NCBI GenBank assembly: GCA_945957575.1
Contig: CAMFLW010000008.1
Span: 1-57,062 of the forward strand
DNA from: an uncultured Aeromonas sp.
Lineage (GTDB): Bacteria > Pseudomonadota > Gammaproteobacteria > Enterobacterales > Aeromonadaceae
Direction of reading: 5' to 3'
Length of the DNA stretch: 57,062 bases
The notes under the pieces were generated by a model, which had not been told where the DNA came from, searched no databases, and saw only the letters and a list, made by a program, of their open reading frames with translations. Positions 52,693-57,062 of this stretch are shown here, one piece after another. The position numbers were made by a program, and so were the translations under genes. Positions within the stretch are counted from its first letter, which is position 1. Every line of letters begins with the position of its first letter.

Positions 52693-53445
52693 TTAAAACT
52701 TGTAACCGCGGTGCAGGGCGACCACACCCTGAGTCAGATTGAAGTACTCCACCTGTTCGAAACCGACATTCTCCATCATGCCAGCCAGGGTCTGCTGATC
52801 CGGGTGCATGCGGATGGACTCTGCCAGATATTTGTAGCTTTCACTGTCGTTCGCGACGATTTCGCCCATTTTCGGCAGCAATTTGAAGGAATAGAGATCG
52901 TACAGCTTGGCGATCACTTCGCTGACCGGCTTGGAGAACTCCAGCACCAGCAGACGACCACCCGGCTTGAGCACCCGGAACATGGAGGCGAGCGCCTTGT
53001 CCTTGTCGGTGACGTTGCGCAGGCCGAAGCCGATGGTAATCACGTCGAAGTGGTTATCCGGGAAGGGGAGCGCCTCGGCGTTGGCCTGCACGTAGGAGAC
53101 GTTGTTGGCGACCCCCAGATTGCGCAGCTTGTCGCGGCCCACTTTCAGCATGGAGTCGTTAATATCCGCCAGCACCACCTGACCGGTCTCGCCGACGATG
53201 CGGGAAAACTTGGCGGTCAAGTCACCGGTACCACCGGCCAGATCCAGCACCTTCTGGCCCTTGCGCACACCGGAACAGTCGATGGTGAAGCGCTTCCACA
53301 GGCGGTGGATGCCGAACGACATCAGATCGTTCATCAGATCATACTTGGCTGCCACCGAATGGAAGACACCTGCTACCAGAGTTTCCTTCTCGGTCGCGGC
53401 CACGGTTTTAAAGCCAAAATGCGTTGTCGTTGCTTGTTCTGACAT
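52693..53445 (-). CDS. ubiE: ubiquinone/menaquinone methyltransferase UbiE
   Basis: The 250-residue SAM-dependent C-methyltransferase acts in both ubiquinone and menaquinone synthesis. The family blocks are FGFKTV at the start, [28 protein letters not shown], the SAM loop [44 protein letters not shown], and the C-terminal [11 protein letters not shown]. Length equals E. coli UbiE (251). It begins the ubiE-ubiJ-ubiB-tatABC run. The ribosome site (AAGGG) is very close to the ATG. Confidence 0.97.
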   Translation of the reverse strand: MSEQATTTHFGFKTVAATEKETLVAGVFHSVAAKYDLMNDLMSFGIHRLWKRFTIDCSGVRKGQKVLDLAGGTGDLTAKFSRIVGETGQVVLADINDSMLKVGRDKLRNLGVANNVSYVQANAEALPFPDNHFDVITIGFGLRNVTDKDKALASMFRVLKPGGRLLVLEFSKPVSEVIAKLYDLYSFKLLPKMGEIVANDSESYKYLAESIRMHPDQQTLAGMMENVGFEQVEYFNLTQGVVALHRGYKF

Positions 53446-53510
53446 CCCTTAAACACCCATAGAGCAAAGAATGGCCGCCAGTTTACCAGAGCCAATGGCG
53501 TGCGGACACC

Positions 53511-53888
53511 TTAAACCCGGCTCGCAACCAACTGCATGCCCAGCACAACCATGGCCAGACAGAGGAAGAGATTGAGCGCGATATTGAGCAGCGCTTTCAA
53601 ATAGGCTCCATGCTGGGCCAGCACTACCGTATCGAGGGCAAAGGAAGAAAATGTGGTCAGGGCACCGAGGATCCCCACCATCAGCAGCGGCTTCATTGGA
53701 TGCTCGACGATATGGCCGTGGCTGATGAGGGCGTAGGCCACCCCCATGATGAAGGAACCCACCACGTTGACGGCCAGCGTCCCGTAAGGAAAGTGGCGCC
53801 CCAGCAGCAAGGCCATCAGTTCGGCAATCCCAAAACGAAGGCAGGCGCCGATGGCGCCCCCTGCAGCAACATAGAACCAGGTTTGCAT
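53511..53888 (-). CDS. crcB: fluoride channel Fluc (CrcB)
   Basis: The 125-residue, four-span inner-membrane protein is a dual-topology fluoride exporter that works as a dimer. The family motifs are GGAIGACLRFG (first helix), GTLAVNVVGSFIMG (with the conserved Asn) and TTFSSFALDTV, the Phe/Thr fluoride track. A single copy is expected to suffice. No fluoride riboswitch pattern is visible upstream; the leader has only the hairpin that probably ends the cod transcript. Confidence 0.93.
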   Translation of the reverse strand: MQTWFYVAAGGAIGACLRFGIAELMALLLGRHFPYGTLAVNVVGSFIMGVAYALISHGHIVEHPMKPLLMVGILGALTTFSSFALDTVVLAQHGAYLKALLNIALNLFLCLAMVVLGMQLVASRV

Positions 53889-53909
53889 GGTGTCACTCCC
53901 TCAGGGTCA

Positions 53910-53936
53910 GGCCGCCATTATGTCGCAATGGCGGCC
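53910..53936 (-). terminator. hairpin between codA and crcB
   Basis: GGCCGCCATT and AATGGCGGCC form a perfect 10-bp stem with a 7-base loop, about 48 bases past the codA stop. No U tract follows, so it is a likely mRNA 3' hairpin or a factor-assisted terminator. Confidence 0.55.
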
Positions 53937-53983
53937 CTTGTGCCCAGAGGCGGAACTAATCGACATCCAGCCTGATTGAAATC

Positions 53984-55249
53984 TCAGCGGCGAAAATCGA
54001 TGGGCTCTGGCTGACCCAGCACGATTTCGGTCTGGGCCGGGCGGGTCTGGGCAATCACCTTGCCGTGACGAATTGAATAACGCACCGGCACCTGACGGCG
54101 CACCGCATCGAAGCCGTTGTCGGCAGGCAGGATCAGCAGGTTGGCCGGTTTGCCCACCTCGATACCATAGCGATCCTGCACATTCAGGGTGCGGGCGCTG
54201 TGGCTGCTGATCAGCTTCAGACCGTCGTTGATCTGCTCGTAACCCATGATCTGGCAGACATGCAGCCCCATGTGCAGCACCTGCAACATGTTGGCGGTGC
54301 CCATGGGGTACCAGGGATCAAACACATCGTCGTGACCGAAGCAGACGTTGATGTTAGCCTCCAGCATCTCCTTCACCCGGGTAATGCCGCGGCGTTTGGG
54401 ATAGGTATCGAAGCGCCCCTGCAGGTGAATGTTCACCAGCGGATTGGCCACGAAGTTGATGTCCGCCATCTTCAGCAGCCGGAACAGGCGGGAAGCATAA
54501 GCGCCGTTGTAGGAGTGCATGGCGGTGGTGTGGCTGGCGGTGACTCTATGACCGATACCCCGCTCGTAGGCCAGGGTCGCCAGCGTCTCGATAAAGCGGG
54601 ACTGCTCGTCATCAATCTCGTCGCAGTGCACATCGACCAGAACCTGATACTTCTCGGCAAGATCGAAGATGTAGTGCAGACTTTCGACCCCATATTCCCG
54701 GGTAAACTCGAAGTGGGGGATCGCGCCAATTACGTCGGCACCCAGCTTGAGCGCCTCCTCCAGCAGTGCCTTGCCGTTGGGGTAGGAGAGAATCCCCTCC
54801 TGCGGGAAGGCGACGATCTGCAGCTCGACCCACTCTTTCATCTCCTCCCGCACCTCCAGCATAGCCTTGAGCGCCACCAGATTGGGATCGGAGACATCGA
54901 CGTGAGTACGGACGAACTGGATACCGTTGGCGATCTGCCACTTCAGCGTCTGGATGGCACGCTGCTTCACATCCTCATGGGTCAGCAGCGCCTTGCGTTC
55001 GGCCCAGCGCTCGATCCCCTCGAACAGGGTGCCGGAGAGATTCCAGCTCGGCTCGCCCGCCGTCTGGGTGGTATCGAGGTGAATGTGGGGTTCGATAAAG
55101 GGGGCAATCGCCAGACCGCCCTCCCCGTCCAGCACCCGACCGGCGACGGCATGCTCGTCATGGGGTTCGATGGCGGTGATGACCCCATCCTGACAACGGA
55201 TCTGCCACAACCCTTCCCGACCGGCCAAACGAATATGTTGAATCAGCAT
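53984..55249 (-). CDS. codA: cytosine deaminase CodA
   Basis: The 421-residue metal-dependent amidohydrolase converts cytosine to uracil and ammonia. Metal and catalytic residues are visible: His55 and His57 in [12 protein letters not shown], then a histidine and the catalytic Glu in [10 protein letters not shown], a histidine in [12 protein letters not shown] and an Asp in [14 protein letters not shown]. Length is close to E. coli CodA (427). The gene overlaps the end of codB by a few bases, so codBA is one operon and provides cytosine as a pyrimidine or nitrogen source. Confidence 0.96.
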   Translation of the reverse strand: MLIQHIRLAGREGLWQIRCQDGVITAIEPHDEHAVAGRVLDGEGGLAIAPFIEPHIHLDTTQTAGEPSWNLSGTLFEGIERWAERKALLTHEDVKQRAIQTLKWQIANGIQFVRTHVDVSDPNLVALKAMLEVREEMKEWVELQIVAFPQEGILSYPNGKALLEEALKLGADVIGAIPHFEFTREYGVESLHYIFDLAEKYQVLVDVHCDEIDDEQSRFIETLATLAYERGIGHRVTASHTTAMHSYNGAYASRLFRLLKMADINFVANPLVNIHLQGRFDTYPKRRGITRVKEMLEANINVCFGHDDVFDPWYPMGTANMLQVLHMGLHVCQIMGYEQINDGLKLISSHSARTLNVQDRYGIEVGKPANLLILPADNGFDAVRRQVPVRYSIRHGKVIAQTRPAQTEIVLGQPEPIDFRR

Positions 55250-56487
55250 TTGTTAACTTCCTGTACCAGAACCGGCCGCTGGGTGAGGCGAACCAGAATG
55301 AAATAGGTGAAGGCGGCGCCCAATACCGCGTTGAGTGGCACTATGCCCGGCAGCCACTTGCCGACAGCCACCCCGACTGCCGTGGCAACCAGCGCCTGCC
55401 ACCGCACCGTCTCGAACTGCTGATCGGCAAATTGACGGTAACGCTCACGATTGAGCAGGAAATCCATGATGATAATGCCACCGATCGGCGGAATTGCCGT
55501 ACTCAAAAAGGCCAGCCAGCCGACAAAGTTGTTGTAGAGCCAGAGTGCGCAAGCCGTACCGATGAGGCCGTTGATCACGCTGAGGGGCTTGCTCTTGAGA
55601 CCGGTAATGTTGGCAAAACCGAGGCCGGAGGCGTAGAGGGCGTTGTCGTTGGTGGTCCAGATATTGAGGCCGAGCACCAGAATGGCGGGGATCAGCAGCC
55701 CCTGCATCAGCATCACTTCCGAGATATCGGCCTGACCGGTCACGGCCGCACCGGCAGCACCGAAGACGAACATCAGAGTGTTGCCCAAAAAAAACGCCAC
55801 CATGGTAATCATGACGGCGCCCCAGGGTTTACGACCAAAGCGAACAAAGTCGGCGGTAAGGGTTCCTGCGCTGATGAAGGAACCGACCACCATGGTCAGC
55901 GCCGTGGTGAACTCGATGGGATTGCTTGGTTGCACCTGCTGCAACGCAGCCATGCCACCGGTCGAGGTCACTGCCAGCCAGACCGAGTAGCCGCCGAGCA
56001 GCGCAATGGCCGGTACAGCCACAAAGCTCAACACCATCAGGGCGGAGATCCCGAAGTAGACGGTCACCGTCATCAGAATGCCCGAAATAGCGATAAGCCA
56101 GTTCACATCGATGCCGGTCGCCTTCTGCACCGGTAGCGCAAACATCGCTACGCCAACGCCAAACCAGCCAACCTGAGTACCGCCCAGAAGCAAAGATGGC
56201 AGCCAGGAACCTTTCACCCCAAACGAGTAACGAGCCAGCAGATGGGTAGAGAGACCGGTTGAAGCACCGATATAGCCGAGACAAGCGGTGTAGACCCCCA
56301 GCAGCAAGTTGCCGATCAGTACCGCCTTGATGAAGTCATCGAACACAAGTCCAGTACCCAGCGCACCACCGGTCCACATACTGGCAGAGAAGAAGGTCAG
56401 GCCGAGCATCACCAGCATCAATGACAGCACACCTTTGCGCCCTTTGGCGGGAACCGCCCCCAAACAGTATTCATTATCCTGCGCCAT
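55243..56487 (-). CDS. codB: cytosine permease CodB
   Basis: The 414-residue inner-membrane cytosine transporter belongs to the NCS1 family, with about twelve hydrophobic segments. Typical segments are [54 protein letters not shown] and [20 protein letters not shown]. The ATG at 56487 follows GGAGAGAGAGC; the longer frame to 56553 runs into the promoter. E. coli CodB is 419 residues. A palindromic operator sits within its promoter (56522-56549). Confidence 0.94.
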   Translation of the reverse strand: MAQDNEYCLGAVPAKGRKGVLSLMLVMLGLTFFSASMWTGGALGTGLVFDDFIKAVLIGNLLLGVYTACLGYIGASTGLSTHLLARYSFGVKGSWLPSLLLGGTQVGWFGVGVAMFALPVQKATGIDVNWLIAISGILMTVTVYFGISALMVLSFVAVPAIALLGGYSVWLAVTSTGGMAALQQVQPSNPIEFTTALTMVVGSFISAGTLTADFVRFGRKPWGAVMITMVAFFLGNTLMFVFGAAGAAVTGQADISEVMLMQGLLIPAILVLGLNIWTTNDNALYASGLGFANITGLKSKPLSVINGLIGTACALWLYNNFVGWLAFLSTAIPPIGGIIIMDFLLNRERYRQFADQQFETVRWQALVATAVGVAVGKWLPGIVPLNAVLGAAFTYFILVRLTQRPVLVQEVNKC

Positions 56488-56521
56488 GCTCTCTCTCCAC
56501 GTATTAGGCAAAACGCGCCGG

Positions 56522-56549
56522 ATTTTACATGTAAAACGTTTTACGTCAA
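56522..56549 (-). promoter_or_regulatory. codB promoter with palindromic operator in the spacer
   Basis: On the minus strand a TTGACG -35 box (56544-56549) and a TAAAAT -10 box (56522-56527) are 16 bases apart. The spacer is almost filled by the perfect palindrome GTAAAACGTTTTAC (56531-56544), with a LacI-family CG centre. A repressor bound here would block RNA polymerase directly. It is not a good PurR site. The 56550-56700 stretch upstream holds no gene. Confidence 0.7.
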
Positions 56550-56703
56550 TCAATCGTGGTTAAATATCTGGAAATAACTATCAATAGCAGTCGAATGAGT
56601 AACACAGATGGACTCAAATCAGCAGAAAAACTGGGCTGGCCACAAACAGAGGAAAGCATTCAAGTTAAGGAATATGAGGGAATTTTTTAGAAAGTGACGG
56701 ATG

Positions 56704-56735
56704 CAAAAAAGCCTCCCTTTTCAGGGAGGCTCTTA
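56704..56735 (-). terminator. intrinsic terminator of the rRNA operon
   Basis: GCCTCCC and GGGAGGC pair around a 6-base loop (56711-56730). On the minus strand a T run follows the stem. It lies just past tRNA-Thr and ends the rrn transcript. Confidence 0.9.
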
Positions 56736-56740
56736 TTTCG

Positions 56741-56816
<76 letters not shown>

Positions 56817-56861
56817 ACACTAACCGGTGAAGACCACGCTGGGCGTAATCTTGAAATTGGG

Positions 56862-56979
56862 TGCCTGGCAGTGTCCTACTCTCGCATGGCGAATGCCACA
56901 CTACCATCGGCGCTACCGCGTTTCACTTCTGAGTTCGGCATGGGATCAGGTGGTTCCACGGCGCTATGGCCGCCAGGCA
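56862..56979 (-). rRNA. rrf: 5S ribosomal RNA
   Basis: The minus strand runs from TGCCTGGCGGCCATAGCG to GACACTGCCAGGCA. It has the core CCCATGCCGAACTCAGAAGT and GCGCCGATGGTAGTGTGG, as in gammaproteobacterial 5S. Its ends pair (TGCCTGGC with GCCAGGCA). Confidence 0.96.
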
Positions 56980-57062
56980 AATTCTTCAATCTGTGAAAGC
57001 TGACGTAAGTAGTTCGCTTGGTATTTGCTACAAGCCTTAGAACACTTCTTGGGTGTTGTATG
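56980..57062 (-). other. spacer between 23S and 5S rRNA genes
   Basis: The 83 bases between the 5S 5' end and the window edge contain no gene. They are expected to be the transcribed spacer of the rRNA operon, processed by RNase III and RNase E. The 23S 3' end is not recognisable inside the window. Confidence 0.7.

Noticed and set aside
53889-53983. Possible fluoride riboswitch before crcB
   Set aside because: The leader holds a simple 10-bp hairpin and no recognisable crcB-motif core.
56526-56543. PurR box at codB
   Set aside because: The PurR consensus ACGCAAAC/GTTTGCGT matches only the inner four bases of each arm; the palindrome is better left unassigned.

Overview
The window reads as a chromosome segment of an Aeromonas-like gammaproteobacterium. 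The genus is inferred from overall protein similarity as I recognise it; no search was run. In support are the G+C-rich coding sequence, the enterobacterial gene orders recQ-yigI and ubiE-ubiJ-ubiB-tatABC, a complete gal operon beside lacZ and mgl, a Pseudomonas-like spu polyamine locus, and the end of an rRNA operon (5S then tRNA-Thr) at the right edge.

Layout. 1-4820: the start of a gene running off the left edge, a DUF3630-like gene, selO, a small cytochrome c, recQ and a YigI-type thioesterase. 4820-8060: a small accessory patch between yigI and a tRNA-Pro gene, holding an AbiTii-like gene and a convergent 715-residue protein with a C-terminal PD-(D/E)XK nuclease fold; this is the most likely place for an undescribed defence function. 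8060-17900: tRNA-Pro, yiiM, then a long minus-strand polyamine locus (glutamylpolyamine synthetase, polyamine aminotransferase, two paralogous periplasmic binding proteins, ATPase, two permeases). It starts from a near-perfect sigma-54 promoter with a plausible NtrC enhancer, so polyamines are probably used as a nitrogen source. 17900-26240: a plus-strand run of mostly housekeeping genes (DksA paralogue, orphan binding protein, DUF962, CreA, D-lactate dehydrogenase, YegD chaperone, META lipoprotein, HDOD protein, MalZ). 26270-31150: a PduO-like protein, a DUF5610-like protein, trmA and a chemoreceptor. 31200-43770: a galactose block. Transcribed leftward are lacZ, mglBAC and the GalR/GalS-type repressor; transcribed rightward are galETKM. 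Three matching LacI-family operators sit before mglB, before lacZ and between galR and galE.

43870-48600: uppP, an orphan sensor kinase and glutathione reductase, the last two flanked by diverged copies of a terminator-bearing repeat; an IS21-family end relic follows. 48930-53450 (minus): ubiE-ubiJ-ubiB-tatA-tatB-tatC. 53500-56550 (minus): the fluoride channel gene crcB/fluC and codBA, with a palindromic operator placed exactly between the -35 and -10 boxes of the codB promoter. 56700-57062 (minus): terminator, tRNA-Thr(GGT), 5S rRNA and the 23S-5S spacer.

How the parts work together. LacZ splits lactose, MglBAC imports galactose, GalM/K/T/E run the Leloir pathway, and the neighbouring chemoreceptor may sense a related ligand. 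The spu locus imports putrescine or spermidine and channels it through gamma-glutamylation and transamination. UbiE/J/B serve ubiquinone synthesis and TatABC exports folded redox proteins. Start codons were moved inward from the longest open frame wherever a ribosome binding site or family length supported it.
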